This document shows positions 45,314-59,900 of a DNA stretch of 64,000 nt, one piece after another; positions within the stretch are counted from its first letter, which is position 1, and every line of letters starts with the position of its first letter. The position numbers were made by a program, and so were the translations under genes. The stretch comes from Ostrinia nubilalis (taxonomy: Eukaryota; Arthropoda; Insecta; Lepidoptera; Crambidae). The notes under the pieces are model-generated. The model ran no database searches and was not told where the DNA came from. It saw only the letters and a program-made list of their open reading frames with translations. Where the stretch lies: positions 11,128,001 to 11,192,000 of the forward strand of contig NC_087099.1 in assembly GCF_963855985.1 (NCBI RefSeq), in the 5' to 3' direction.

Positions 45314-45986
45314 TGTAAAAAGTTTATGGATTACTGGTGTTCGTTCACGTCAAAGCACTAGGCACGACTGATGCTCTGCTAAGCCCGACTTGAGCTTACA
45401 ACGACCTTTAGGTCTTTCAGCAAACCCTTAATGACTCACCCTTTCTCTCAGCAGACCCGGTGACTCCAAACTTGCATTGTCTCTTATCGCCATTCAGGTA
45501 ACCACTTAGTAATCGAGGGATTATAATATAATTAGCTAATTATTTCGTTTGTGTCCTTGTTATCTTATTGGGATGGCACCATACTAAAATACACTAGTCA
45601 TCACAAAAATCGGCCATGTTTCAATATTTTGAATAAAATTTAATTATAATCGTATAAATATTTCCTAAACAACGTCTTCATGTTTCAAATTCAAATTCTT
45701 TATTGTCCATGTTGGTATACAAAGTTTTTACAAATGAGTAACCTAAATCATCAGTTTTTTTACATTTTTACAAAAAAAAAAAAAAGGAATCTCCGTTGTT
45801 ACCCTTCTTTATAATTCTGGGCTAATTTAATCCATATGACACTCATAAAATCAATAAAATAAGAATCTCCAATAACAATAAGTTACACTGTTGCAATCAG
45901 TACGTTACTAAACTGACGATTTACGAGTATACAGGGCCAAAAGGAATATTCACTGGCACATTCATCAATTCGGCACTAAGCAGTGA

Positions 45987-48900
45987 GCTTTTAAAAAGTT
46001 TGCGAAGTTCATCTGCGTTAAGACTGATGAGAATTAAATGTCAAACATCATAATATCCAACGCTAGACAAAAACAAAACATACCTTGTAAACGCTCATCT
46101 TTGAAATCTGGCAGGGCAAAAAAAAAGAATGAGACATGAAATGTATAGGCTCCTTAAGAGCATTTGACGATGTATGTGTAAGTAGGTACTAATTTAATTA
46201 GTCTATAGGTACAAATAAAAATAATTTTGCTTTGATTTGATTTGATTTGAAATACTTGAGAGCAACAGTGTAAAAACAGGGTGGGTCAACTTTTTGTGAT
46301 GACATTATTTGCTTCTAATATTGTTAGATAAAGAAACAATGTGAAAAAAATTGCCACTCACAAATTTTGACCAGAGATACAGCTTGATGATGGAAGTTAT
46401 AACCATGAGTTCTTGAAAATACTTACAAGTTGCAGGCAAAAGTGACATTATATTTATGTATAAAAAGAATAATACATTACCAGTAAGGGAGGTATTTATC
46501 CCACCTACCACGGCAAGCGCCTTAGCTTATTTACAATCGCCCAATCATAAAGCCACAAGACAAGCTTTTTTGCTCGTGAGAACGTATTATCATTTTTTTA
46601 ATCTTTTACAATATTGTTTTCATGAAAACACATTGTTGAAAACATAAACAAAGCTATTGTATCGCCACTTAGAAGGGATTATGGAAAATACAATGCTTAC
46701 CTACTGGCAAATGGAGGCGCACCTAAAGAGATAAGAGACTATACCATTTTTGACTAACTTGTTATCAGCTTGGTAACTATTATTCTAAGGACAATAGAAA
46801 AACAAGTTTAGCACGAGCTACCAAAAAATGAAGCAAGACTTTTTATCGACTTTTTTATGTTGTGTAACTTTTGCACCTATACATAGAAAATACTTTAAAT
46901 AAATAAATAAATATCCTTGGACATTTTACACTGCGCTTCTAGTCCCAAACTAAGCAAAGCTTGTACTATGGGTACTAGACAACGGATATAAACAAACATA
47001 CTTAAATACTTTTTTTTGTAAATACATACTTAATTATGCATAGAAAACACCCAGTCTTATACAAACAAATATATTCATAATGTTTGTACTGTGCGGGAAT
47101 CGAACCCGCTACAAATTTTCAATAAGTAAAAGTTATAAGTTCAAATCATTGTATCAATCAATGTGTTTTGTTTTTGAAATGAATAAATGAAATGAAATGA
47201 AATTTCACCTATTATAAAAATCGAGTAAGTAGATGCTTAGAATAAAAAAAAAAATATTTTTTTGCTTTTCCATTTTCTTTTCATTGAAAATAAGATGTTT
47301 TGAAGCTTTTGAATGCGTGTGGGTATTTTACGGTGTAGGTACCTTATTTATTTGGTGTGTGACTTGTTTCTATTTTGTATTTGAAGTTTTAAATGAAACA
47401 ATAAAGTTACATCATACATGAATTTATTGCAATCAAGTATAATGTACATTGTACATTGTAGATACGTACGCATCGCGCAGTATCCTACTAGGACTCATCT
47501 ATCTGTCTAACAATAACACTTAATTATAAAAGCAATACATAAACACTTAATTTTTAAACGATATAAAACTAACTAACCTAAGAATGTACAGTATTTACAA
47601 CTATTTACAATATAAACGACACACCAGAATTAATAAATAGAAATACACATAAAACACAGACAAATATTAAAAAAATACCTTAAAATTTACTATGTACATC
47701 AAACAATCTTTGCAAAGATTGCTTGGGATCAATTGGTTCCGTTTGCCAATCATACTGCAGGCAACTCGAACTATTTGACGCGCCAACCTCTGGTGGAGAG
47801 ATCGGCTCGTAAAAGTCCGAGTCGCTGTCGGTAAGGTCGACAAACGGCACAGGCTTTTGAGACTCGGACAAGGTGGACAAGTCCAGATCTTTTGGCAGGC
47901 ACTTGTCGATCGCGCTGACCAGCTCGCTTATTGCCAGCTGGTCAAGTGTTACCATCCCATCTTCGCCCGCACGTCCCATGAGCCACTCCGTGTGGGCGAA
48001 GATGTTGTCTTTTGGGGCTGGTTCCAATGCCACCTCCTCCGTTTCTTTCTTGAAACGTAGGCGGCGGTTTTGGAACCAGACCTTAATAGCCTGCTCATTG
48101 ACCCCCAGCCGCTGCTCCAGCGCGCACCGCTCCTCCTTGGTCACGAACTGCTGCGCCTGGAACAGCTGTTCCAGCGCCATGGCCTGCTCGGTGGAGAACG
48201 CGGTTTGTTGCGTTTGCGAGTCACCAGAGGCTTAAGACCATCAGCCGAAGGAACAACTGAAAAGAATATTAAAATCAGTTTAGTTGGTTATTTGTACACA
48301 AGTGTTGCGAAACAATCAATCACACTTTTATGCAAAAAAAAAGTAAAACACTTTTATTTTGAAACTTACATGTAATTTGGGCGACATGCTGCTTTGGAGG
48401 CAAAGCAGGCCCCAAACCTGGCGCCGCCGATGGCGCAGAGAAGTCTGGAGTCTGAAACAACACAAATTATAAATCAGTATTTTATCCTAGATTTTTGAAA
48501 TAATTCAAATTCAAATCATATTAACTAATATGAAAAAGGTGGCTGTAAAAAATCTTCTTACATTGGCGGCCGTTGATAAATTATTGAAGAGATCCCAGTT
48601 GGCGTGAGTGGCGCCCTCGTGGAACAGGTTCGGACAAGGAGGCTGGGCCTGTGGAAAACAAAATTTATAAGTAACAGAGTTTCTATGCAACATTAAATGG
48701 TATAAAAGTGTAATAACAACAAAAACCTTACATTAGAAATGGTATTGGAAGGGCTTGCATTTTCAGCAGCATAGCCGGGAGTAAATTGCGGAGCGCTCAC
48801 GTTCTGTAAATAAAACAAAAAATCATTAAAAAAATGAAACACAATTTTCAATCACGCCATGATTATTGCAAACTTGTAACAAATATTTTATTATATAAAA

Positions 48901-49654
48901 TAAAGAACATACCTGGTACTGCTGTTCTATATCCGCTAGCAACTCATCTACTGAGCATGACATGATGTCGATAGAGCTCATTGTAAAAAGTTTATGGATT
49001 ACTGGTGTTCGTTCACGTCAAAGCACTAGGCACGACTGATGCTCTGCTAAGCCCGACTTGAGCTTACAACGACCTTTAGGTCTTTCAGCAAACCCTTAAT
49101 GACTCACCCTTTCTCTCAGCAGACCCGGTGACTCCAAACTTGCATTGTCTCTTATCGCCATTCAGGTAACCACTTAGTAATCGAGGGATTATAATATAAT
49201 TAGCTAATTATTTCGTTTGTGTCCTTGTTATCTTATTGGGATGGCACCATACTAAAATACACTAGTCATCACAAAAATCGGCCATGTTTCAATATTTTGA
49301 ATAAAATTTAATTATAATCGTATAAATATTTCCTAAACAACGTCTTCATGTTTCAAATTCAAATTCTTTATTGTCCATGTTGGTATACAAAGTTTTTACA
49401 AATGAGTAACCTAAATCATCAGTTTTTTTACATTTTTACAAAAAAAAAAAAAAGGAATCTCCATTGTTACCCTTCTTTATAATTCTGGGCTAATTTAATC
49501 CATATGACACTCATAAAATCAATAAAATAAGAATCTCCAATAACAATAAGTTACACTGTTGCAATCAGTACGTTACTAAACTGACGATTTACGAGTATAC
49601 AGGGCCAAAAGGAATATTCACTGGCACATTCATCAATTCGGCACTAAGCAGTGA
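45987..49654 (-). repeat. Tandem array unit 7
   Basis: 3668 bp and clean. It is nearly identical to unit 8, including a CTCCATTG variant (CTCCGTTG elsewhere) in the spacer. Confidence 0.95.
47680..48981 (-). pseudogene. Shx-like homeobox gene, copy 7, frameshift at homeodomain start
   Basis: Exons 48913-48981, 48732-48803, 48562-48648, 48370-48451, 47680-48256. A one-base loss with a nearby substitution (GCGGTTTGTTGCG instead of GCGGTGCGTTTGCG, near 48200-48212) shifts the frame after TRKR, and a TGA follows about 20 codons on. DNA binding would be lost. A 166-aa frame from an internal ATG (48180) lacks the N-terminal arm and part of helix 1. Exon 3 has THANWD. Confidence 0.85.
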
Positions 49655-52600
49655 GCTTTTAAAAAGTTTGCGAAGTTCATCTGCGTTAAGACTGATGAGA
49701 ATTAAATGTCAAACATCATAATATCCAACGCTAGACAAAAACAAAACATACCTTGTAAACGCTCATCTTTGAAATCTGGCAGGGCAAAAAAAAAGAATGA
49801 GACATGAAATGTATAGGCTCCTTAAGAGCATTTGACGATGTATGTGTAAGTAGGTACTAATTTAATTAGTCTATAGGTACAAATAAAAATAATTTTGCTT
49901 TGATTTGATTTGATTTGAAATACTTGAGAGCAACAGTGTAAAAACAGGGTGGGTCAACTTTTTGTGATGACATTATTTGCTTCTAATATTGTTAGATAAA
50001 CAATGTGAAAAAAATTGCCACTCACAAATTTTGACCAGAGATACAGCTTGATGATGGAAGTTATAACCATGAGTTCTTGAAAATACTTACAAGTTGCAGG
50101 CAAAAGTGACATTATATTTATGTATAAAAAGAATAATACATTACCAGTAAGGGAGGTATTTATCCCACCTACCACGGCAAGCGCCTTAGCTTATTTACAA
50201 TCGCCCAATCATAAAGCCACAAGACAAGCTTTTTTGCTCGTGAGAACGTATTATCATTTTTTTAATCTTTTACAATATTGTTTTCATGAAAACACATTGT
50301 TGAAAACATAAACAAAGCTATTGTATCGCCACTTAGAAGGGATTATGGAAAATACAATGCTTACCTACTGGCAAATGGAGGCGCACCTAAAGAGATAAGA
50401 GACTATACCATTTTTGACTAACTTGTTATCAGCTTGGTAACTATTATTCTAAGGACAATAGAAAAACAAGTTTAGCACGAGCTACCAAAAAATGAAGCAA
50501 GACTTTTTATCGACTTTTTTATGTTGTGTAACTTTTGCACCTATACATAGAAAATACTTTAAATAAATAAATAAATATCCTTGGACATTTTACACTGCGC
50601 TTCTAGTCCCAAACTAAGCAAAGCTTGTACTATGGGTACTAGACAACGGATATAAACAAACATACTTAAATACTTTTTTTTGTAAATACATACTTAATTA
50701 TGCATAGAAAACACCCAGTCTTATACAAACAAATATATTCATAATGTTTGTACTGTGCGGGAATCGAACCCGCTACAAATTTTCAATAAGTAAAAGTTAT
50801 AAGTTCAAATCATTGTATCAATCAATGTGTTTTGTTTTTGAAATGAATAAATGAAATGAAATGAAATTTCACCTATTATAAAAATCGAGTAAGTAGATGC
50901 TTAGAATAAAAAAAAAAATATTTTTTTGCTTTTCCATTTTCTTTTCATTGAAAATAAGATGTTTTGAAGCTTTTGAATGCGTGTGGGTATTTTACGGTGT
51001 AGGTACCTTATTTATTTGGTGTGTGACTTGTTTCTATTTTGTATTTGAAGTTTTAAATGAAACAATAAAGTTACATCATACATGAATTTATTGCAATCAA
51101 GTATAATGTACATTGTACATTGTAGATACGTACGCATCGCGCAGTATCCTACTAGGACTCATCTATCTGTCTAACAATAACACTTAATTATAAAAGCAAT
51201 ACATAAACACTTAATTTTTAAACGATATAAAACTAACTAACCTAAGAATGTACAGTATTTACAACTATTTACAATATAAACGACACACCAGAATTAATAA
51301 ATAGAAATACACATAAAACACAGACAAATATTAAAAAAATACCTTAAAATTTACTATGTACATCAAACAATCTTTGCAAAGATTGCTTGGGATCAATTGG
51401 TTCCGTTTGCCAATCATACTGCAGGCAACTCGAACTATTTGACGCGCCAACCTCTGGTGGAGAGATCGGCTCGTAAAAGTCCGAGTCGCTGTCGGTAAGG
51501 TCGACAAACGGCACAGGCTTTTGAGACTCGGACAAGGTGGACAAGTCCAGATCTTTTGGCAGGCACTTGTCGATCGCGCTGACCAGCTCGCTTATTGCCA
51601 GCTGGTCAAGTGTTACCATCCCATCTTCGCCCGCACGTCCCATGAGCCACTCCGTGTGGGCGAAGATGTTGTCTTTTGGGGCTGGTTCCAATGCCACCTC
51701 CTCCGTTTCTTTCTTGAAACGTAGGCGGCGGTTTTGGAACCAGACCTTAATAGCCTGCTCATTGACCCCCAGCCGCTGCTCCAGCGCGCACCGCTCCTCC
51801 TTGGTCACGAACTGCTGCGCCTGGAACAGCTGTTCCAGCGCCATGGCCTGCTCGGTGGAGAACGCGGTTTGTTGCGTTTGCGAGTCACCAGAGGCTTAAG
51901 ACCATCAGCCGAAGGAACAACTGAAAAGAATATTAAAATCAGTTTAGTTGGTTATTTGTACACAAGTGTTGCGAAACAATCAATCACACTTTTATGCAAA
52001 AAAAAAGTAAAACACTTTTATTTTGAAACTTACATGTAATTTGGGCGACATGCTGCTTTGGAGGCAAAGCAGGCCCCAAACCTGGCGCCGCCGATGGCGC
52101 AGAGAAGTCTGGAGTCTGAAACAACACAAATTATAAATCAGTATTTTATCCTAGATTTTTGAAATAATTCAAATTCAAATCATATTAACTAATATGAAAA
52201 AGGTGGCTGTAAAAAATCTTCTTACATTGGCGGCCGTTGATAAATTATTGAAGAGATCCCAGTTGGCGTGAGTGGCGCCCTCGTGGAACAGGTTCGGACA
52301 AGGAGGCTGGGCCTGTGGAAAACAAAATTTATAAGTAACAGAGTTTCTATGCAACATTAAATGGTATAAAAGTGTAATAACAACAAAAACCTTACATTAG
52401 AAATGGTATTGGAAGGGCTTGCATTTTCAGCAGCATAGCCGGGAGTAAATTGCGGAGCGCTCACGTTCTGTAAATAAAACAAAAAATCATTAAAAAAATG
52501 AAACACAATTTTCAATCACGCCATGATTATTGCAAACTTGTAACAAATATTTTATTATATAAAATAAAGAACATACCTGGTACTGCTGTTCTATATCCGC

Positions 52601-53318
52601 TAGCAACTCATCTACTGAGCATGACATGATGTCGATAGAGCTCATTGTAAAAAGTTTATGGATTACTGGTGTTCGTTCACGTCAAAGCACTAGGCACGAC
52701 TGATGCTCTGCTAAGCCCGACTTGAGCTTACAACGACCTTTAGGTCTTTCAGCAAACCCTTAATGACTCACCCTTTCTCTCAGCAGACCCGGTGACTCCA
52801 AACTTGCATTGTCTCTTATCGCCATTCAGGTAACCACTTAGTAATCGAGGGATTATAATATAATTAGCTAATTATTTCGTTTGTGTCCTTGTTATCTTAT
52901 TGGGATGGCACCATACTAAAATACACTAGTCATCACAAAAATCGGCCATGTTTCAATATTTTGAATAAAATTTAATTATAATCGTATAAATATTTCCTAA
53001 ACAACGTCTTCATGTTTCAAATTCAAATTCTTTATTGTCCATGTTGGTATACAAAGTTTTTACAAATGAGTAACCTAAATCATCAGTTTTTTTACATTTT
53101 TACAAAAAAAAAAAAAAGGAATCTCCATTGTTACCCTTCTTTATAATTCTGGGCTAATTTAATCCATATGACACTCATAAAATCAATAAAATAAGAATCT
53201 CCAATAACAATAAGTTACACTGTTGCAATCAGTACGTTACTAAACTGACGATTTACGAGTATACAGGGCCAAAAGGAATATTCACTGGCACATTCATCAA
53301 TTCGGCACTAAGCAGTGA
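49655..53318 (-). repeat. Tandem array unit 8
   Basis: 3664 bp and clean. A 4-bp deletion near 49999 (AGATAAACAATG instead of AGATAAAGAAACAATG) is shared with unit 10 but not with its twin, unit 7. Confidence 0.95.
51344..52645 (-). pseudogene. Shx-like homeobox gene, copy 8, same frameshift as copy 7
   Basis: Exons 52577-52645, 52396-52467, 52226-52312, 52034-52115, 51344-51920. It carries the same homeodomain-arm frameshift (near 51864-51876), the same THANWD exon 3 and the same synonymous GCC codon as copy 7. The two are products of one duplication or conversion event. Confidence 0.85.
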
Positions 53319-56300
53319 GCTTTTAAAAAGTTTGCGAAGTTCATCTGCGTTAAGACTGATGAGAATTAAATGTCAAACATCATAATATCCAACGCTAGAC
53401 AAAAACAAAACATACCTTGTAAACGCTCATCTTTGAAATCTGGCAGGGCAAAAAAAAAGAATGAGACATGAAATGTATAGGCTCCTTAAGAGCATTTGAC
53501 GATGTATGTGTAAGTAGGTACTAATTTAATTAGTCTATAGGTACAAATAAAAATAATTTTGCTTTGATTTGATTTGATTTGAAATACTTGAGAGCAACAG
53601 TGTAAAAACAGGGTGGGTCAACTTTTTGTGATGACATTATTTGCTTCTAATATTGTTAGATAAAGAAACAATGTGAAAAAAATTGCCACTCACAAATTTT
53701 GACCAGAGATACAGCTTGATGATGGAAGTTATAACCATGAGTTCTTGAAAATACTTACAAGTTGCAGGCAAAAGTGACATTATATTTATGTATAAAAAGA
53801 ATAATACATTACCAGTAAGGGAGGTATTTATCCCACCTACCACGGCAAGCGCCTTAGCTTATTTACAATCGCCCAATCATAAAGCCACAAGACAAGCTTT
53901 TTTGCTCGTGAGAACGTATTATCATTTTTTTAATCTTTTACAATATTGTTTTCATGAAAACACATTGTTGAAAACATAAACAAAGCTATTGTATCGCCAC
54001 TAAGAAGGGATTATGGAAAATACAATGCTTACCTACTGGCAAATGGAGGCGCACCTAAAGAGATAAGAGACTATACCATTTTTGACTAACTTGTTATCAG
54101 CTTGGTAACTATTATTCTAAGGACAATAGAAAAACAAGTTTAGCACGAGCTACCAAAAAATGCAGCAAGACTTTTTATCGACTTTTTTATGTTGTGTAAC
54201 TTTTGCACCTATACATAGAAAATACTTTAAATAAATAAATAAATATCCTTGGACATTTTACACTGCGCTTCTAGTCCCAAACTAAGCAAAGCTTGTACTA
54301 TGGGTACTAGACAACGGATATAAACAAACATACTTAAATACTTTTTTTTGTAAATACATACTTAATTATGCATAGAAAACACCCAGTCTTATACAAACAA
54401 ATATATTCATAATGTTTGTACTGTGCGGGAATCGAACCCGCTACAAATTTTCAATAAGTAAAAGTTATAAGTTCAAAATCATTGTATCAATCAATGTGTT
54501 TTGTTTTTGAAATGAATAAATGAAATGAAATGAAATTTCACCTATTATAAAAATCGAGTAAGTAGATGCTTAGAATAAAAAAAAAAATATTTTTTTGCTT
54601 TTCCATTTTCTTTTCATTGAAAATAAGATGTTTTGAAGCTTTTGAATGCGTGTGGGTATTTTACGGTGTAGGTACCTTATTTATTTGGTGTGTGACTTGT
54701 TTCTATTTTGTATTTGAAGTTTTAAATGAAACAATAAAGTTACATCATACATGAATTTATTGCAATCAAGTATAATGTACATTGTACATTGTAGATACGT
54801 ACGCATCGCGCAGTATCCTACTAGGACTCATCTATCTGTCTAACAATAACACTTAATTATAAAAGCAATACATAAACACTTAATTTTTAAACGATATAAA
54901 ACTAACTAACCTAAGAATGTACAGTATTTACAACTATTTACAATATAAACGACACACCAGAATTAATAAATAGAAATACACATAAAACACAGACAAATAT
55001 TAAAAAAATACCTTAAAATTTACTATGTACATCAAACAATCTTTGCAAAGATTGCTTGGGATCAATTGGTTCCGTTTGCCAATCATACTGCAGGCAACTC
55101 GAACTATTTGACGCGCCAACCTCTGGTGGAGAGATCGGCTCGTAAAAGTCCGAGTCGCTGTCGGTAAGGTCGACAAACGGCACAGGCTTTTGAGACTCGG
55201 ACAAGGTGGACAAGTCCAGATCTTTTGGCAGGCACTTGTCGATCGCGCTGACCAGCTCGCTTATTGCCAGCTGGTCAAGTGTTACCATCCCATCTTCGCC
55301 CGCACGTCCCATGAGCCACTCCGTGTGGGCGAAGATGTTGTCTTTTGGAGCTGGTTCCAATGCCACCTCCTCCGTTTCTTTCTTGAAACGTAGGCGGCGG
55401 TTTTGGAACCAGACCTTAATAGCCTGCTCATTGACCCCCAGTCGCTGCTCCAGCGCGCACCGCTCCTCCTTGGTCACGAACTGCTGCGCCTGGAACAGCT
55501 GTTCCAGCGCCATGGCCTGCTCGGTGGAGAACGCGGTGCGTTTGCGTTTGCGAGTCACCAGAGGCTTAAGACCATCTGCCGAAGGAACAACTGAAAAGAA
55601 TATTAAAATCAGTTTAGTTGGTTATTTGTACACAAGTGTTGCGAAACAATCAATCACACTTTTATGCAAAAAAAAAGTAAAACACTTTTATTTTGAAACT
55701 TACATGTAATTTGGGCGACATGCTGCTTTGGAGGCAAAGCAGGCCCCAAACCTGGCGCCGCCGATGGCGCAGAGAAGTCTGGAGTCTGAAACAACACAAA
55801 TTATAAATCAGTATTTTATCCTAGATTTTTGAAATAATTCAAATTCAAATCATATTAACTAATATGAAAAAGGTGGCTGTAAAAAATCTTCTTACATTGG
55901 CGGCCGTTGATAAATTATTGAAGAGATCCCAGTCGGCGTGAGTGGCGCCCTCGTGGAACAGGTTCGGACAAGGAGGCTGGGCCTGTGGAAAACAAAATTT
56001 ATAAGTAACAGAGTTTCTATGCAACATTAAATGGTATAAAAGTGTAATAACAACAAAAACCTTACATTAGAAATGGTATTGGAAGGGCTTGCATTTTCAG
56101 CAGCATAGCCGGGAGTAAATTGCGGAGCGCTCACGTTCTGTAAATAAAACAAAAAATCATTAAAAAAATGAAACACAATTTTCAATCACGCCATGATTAT
56201 TGCAAACTTGTAACAAATATTTTATTATATAAAATAAAGAACATACCTGGTACTGCTGTTCTATATCCGCTAGCAACTCATCTACTGAGCATGACATGAT

Positions 56301-56988
56301 GTCGATAGAGCTCATTGTAAAAAGTTTATGGATTACTGGTGTTCGTTCACGTCAAAGCACTAGGCACGACTGATGCTCTGCTAAGCCCGACTTGAGCTTA
56401 CAACGACCTTTAGGTCTTTCAGCAAACCCTTAATGACTCACCCTTTCTCTCAGCAGACCCGGTGACTCCAAACTTGCATTGTCTCTTATCGCCATTCAGG
56501 TAACCACTTAGTAATCGAGGGATTATAATATAATTAGCTAATTATTTCGTTTGTGTCCTTGTTATCTTATTTGGGTTGGCACCATACTAAAATACACTAG
56601 TCATCACAAAAATCGGCCATGTTTCAATATTTTGAATAAAATTTAATTATAATCGTATAAATATTTCCTAAACAACGTCTTCATGTTTCAAATTCAAATT
56701 CTTTATTGTCCATGTTGGTATACAAAGTTTTTACAAATGAGTAACCTAAATCATCAGTTTTTTTACATTTTTACAAAAAAAAAATAAGGAATCTCCGTTG
56801 TTACTCTTCTTTATAATTCTGGGCTAATTTAATCCATATGACACTCATAAAATCAATAAAATAAGAATCTCCAATAACAATAAGTTACACTGTTGCAATC
56901 AGTACGTTACTAAACTGACGATTTACGAGTATACAGGGCCAAAAGGAATATTCACTGGCACATTCATCAATTCGGCACTAAGCAGTGA
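53319..56988 (-). repeat. Tandem array unit 9
   Basis: 3670 bp and clean. Several variants match unit 2 (ATGCAGCAAGAC, TTCAAAATCATTG), although seven units and the inserts lie between them. Confidence 0.95.
55013..56315 (-). CDS. Shx-like homeobox protein, copy 9 (intact)
   Basis: Exons 56247-56315, 56066-56137, 55896-55982, 55704-55785, 55013-55590. 295 aa, TAA stop, THADWD. One synonymous change in the homeodomain (CAGTCGCTG) is private to this copy. Its 3' UTR type matches copies 2, 7 and 8. Confidence 0.87.
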
Positions 56989-59900
56989 GCTTTTAAAAAG
57001 TTTGCGAAGTTCATCTGCGTTAAGACTGATGAGAATTAAATGTCAAACATCATAATATCCAACGCTAGACAAAAACAAAACATACCTTGTAAACGCTCAT
57101 CTTTGAAATCTGGCAGGGCAAAAAAAAAGAATGAGACATGAAATGTATAGGCTCCTTAAGAGCATTTGACGATGTATGTGTAAGTAGGTACTAATTTAAT
57201 TAGTCTATAGGTACAAATAAAAATAATTTTGCTTTGATTTGATTTGATTTGAAATACTTGAGAGCAACAGTGTAAAAACAGGGTGGGTCAACTTTTTGTG
57301 ATGACATTATTTGCTTCTAATATTGTTAGATAAACAATGTGAAAAAAATTGCCACTCACAAATTTTGACCAGAGATACAGCTTGATGATGGAAGTTATAA
57401 CCATGAGTTCTTGAAAATACTTACAAGTTGCAGGCAAAAGTGACATTATATTTATGTATAAAAAGAATAATACATTACCAGTAAGGGAGGTATTTATCCC
57501 ACCTACCACGGCAAGCGCCTTAGCTTATTTACAATCGCCCAATCATAAAGCCACAAGACAAGCTTTTTTGCTCGTGAGAACGTATTATCATTTTTTTAAT
57601 CTTTTACAATATTGTTTTCATGAAAACACATTGTTGAAAACATAAACAAAGCTATTGTATCGCCACTTAGAAGGGATTATGGAAAATACAATGCTTACCT
57701 ACTGGCAAATGGAGGCGCACCTAAAGAGATAAGAGACTATACCATTTTTGACTAACTTGTTATCAGCTTGGTAACTATTATTCTAAGGACAATAGAAAAA
57801 CAAGTTTAGCACGAGCTACCAAAAAATGAAGCAAGACTTTTTATCGACTTTTTTATGTTGTGTAACTTTTGCACCTATACATAGAAAATACTTTAAATAA
57901 ATAAATAAATATCCTTGGACATTTTACACTGCGCTTCTAGTCCCAAACTAAGCAAAGCTTGTACTATGGGTACTAGACAACGGATATAAACAAACATACT
58001 TAAATACTTTTTTTTGTAAATACATACTTAATTATGCATAGAAAACACCCAGTCCAATACAAACAAATATATTCATAATGTTTGTACTGTGCGGGAATCG
58101 AACCCGCTACAAATTTTCAATAAGTAAAAGTTATAAGTTCAAATCATTGTATCAATCAATGTATTTTGTTTTTGAAATGAATAAATGAAATGAAATTTCA
58201 CCTATTATAAAAATCGAGTACTAAGTAGATGCTTATGCTTAGAATAAAAAAAAAATTTTTGCTTTTCCATTTTCTTTACATTGAAAATAAGATGTTTTGA
58301 AGCTTTTGAATGCGTGTGGGTATTTTACGGTGTAGGTACCTTATTTATTTGGTGTGTGACTTGTTTCTATTTTGTAATTGAAGTTTTAAATGAAACAATA
58401 AAGTTACATCATACATGAATTTATTGCAATCAAGAATAATGTACATTGTAGGTACGTACGCAGCGCGCAGTATCCTACTAGGACTCATCTATCTGTCTAA
58501 CAATAACACTTAATTATAAAAGCAATACATAAACACTTAATTTTTAAACGATATAAAACTAACTAACCTAAGAATGTACAGTATTTACAACTATTTACAA
58601 TATAAACGAAACACCAGAATTAATAAATAGAAATACACATAAAACACAGACAAATATTTAAAAAATACCCTAAAATTTACTATGTACATCAAACAATCTT
58701 TGCAAAGATTGCTTGGGATCAATTGGTTCCGTTTGCCAATCATACTGCAGGCAACTCGAACTATTTGACGCGCCAACCTCTGGTGGAGAGATCGGCTCGT
58801 AAAAGTCCGAGTCGCTGTCGGTAAGGTCGACAAACGGCACAGGCTTTTGAGACTCGGACAAGGTGGACAAGTCCAGATCTTTTGGCAGGCACTTGTCGAT
58901 CGCGCTGACCAGCTCGCTTATTGCCAGCTGGTCAAGTGTTACCATCCCATCTTCGCCCGCACGTCCCATGAGCCACTCCGTGTGGGCGAAGATGTTGTCT
59001 TTTGGAGCTGGTTCCAATGCCACCTCCTCCGTTTCTTTCTTGAAACGTAGGCGGCGGTTTTGGAACCAGACTTTAATAGCCTGCTCATTGACCCCCAGCC
59101 GCTGCTCCAGCGCGCACCGCTCCTCCTTGGTCACGAACTGCTGCGCCTGGAACAGCTGTTCCAGCGCCATGGCCTGCTCGGTGGAGAACGCGGTGCGTTT
59201 GCGTTTGCGAGTCACCAGAGGCTTAAGACCATCAGCCGAAGGAACAACTGAAAAGAATATTAAAATCAGTTTAGTTGGTTATTTGTACACAAGTGTTGCG
59301 AAACAATCAATCACACTTTTATGCAAAAAAAAAGTAAAACACTTTTATTTTGAAACTTACATGTAATTTGGGCGACATGCTGCTTTGAAGGCAAAGCAGG
59401 CCCCAAACCTGGCGCCGCCGATGGCGCAGAGAAGTCTGGAGTCTGAAACAACACAAATTATAAATCAGTATTTTATCCTAGATTTTTGAAATAATTCAAA
59501 TTCAAATCATATTAACTAATATGAAAAAGGTGGCTGTAAAATATCTTCTTACATTGGCGGCCGTTGATAAATTATTGAAGAGATCCCAGTCGGCGTGAGT
59601 GGCGCCCTCGTGGAACAGGTTCAGACAAGGAGGCTGGGCCTGTGGAAAACAAAATTTATAAGTAACAGAGTTTCTATGCAACATTAAATGGTATAAAAGT
59701 GTAATAACAACAAAAACCTTACATTAGAAATGGTATTGGAAGGGCTTGCATTTTCAGCAGCATAGCCGTGAGTAAATTGCGGAGCGCTCACGATCTGTAA
59801 ATAAAACAAAAAATCATTAAAAAAATGAAACACAATTTTCAATCACGTCATGATTATTGCAAACTTGTAACAAATATTTTATTATATAAAATAAAGAACA

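Larger units (their letters stand above)
42159..45986 (-). repeat. Tandem array unit 6 (with the same LINE insertion)
   Basis: 3828 bp. It shares the LINE and its junctions with unit 5. One substitution in its left spacer (ACATGGAATG near 42306) is not seen in others. Confidence 0.95.
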
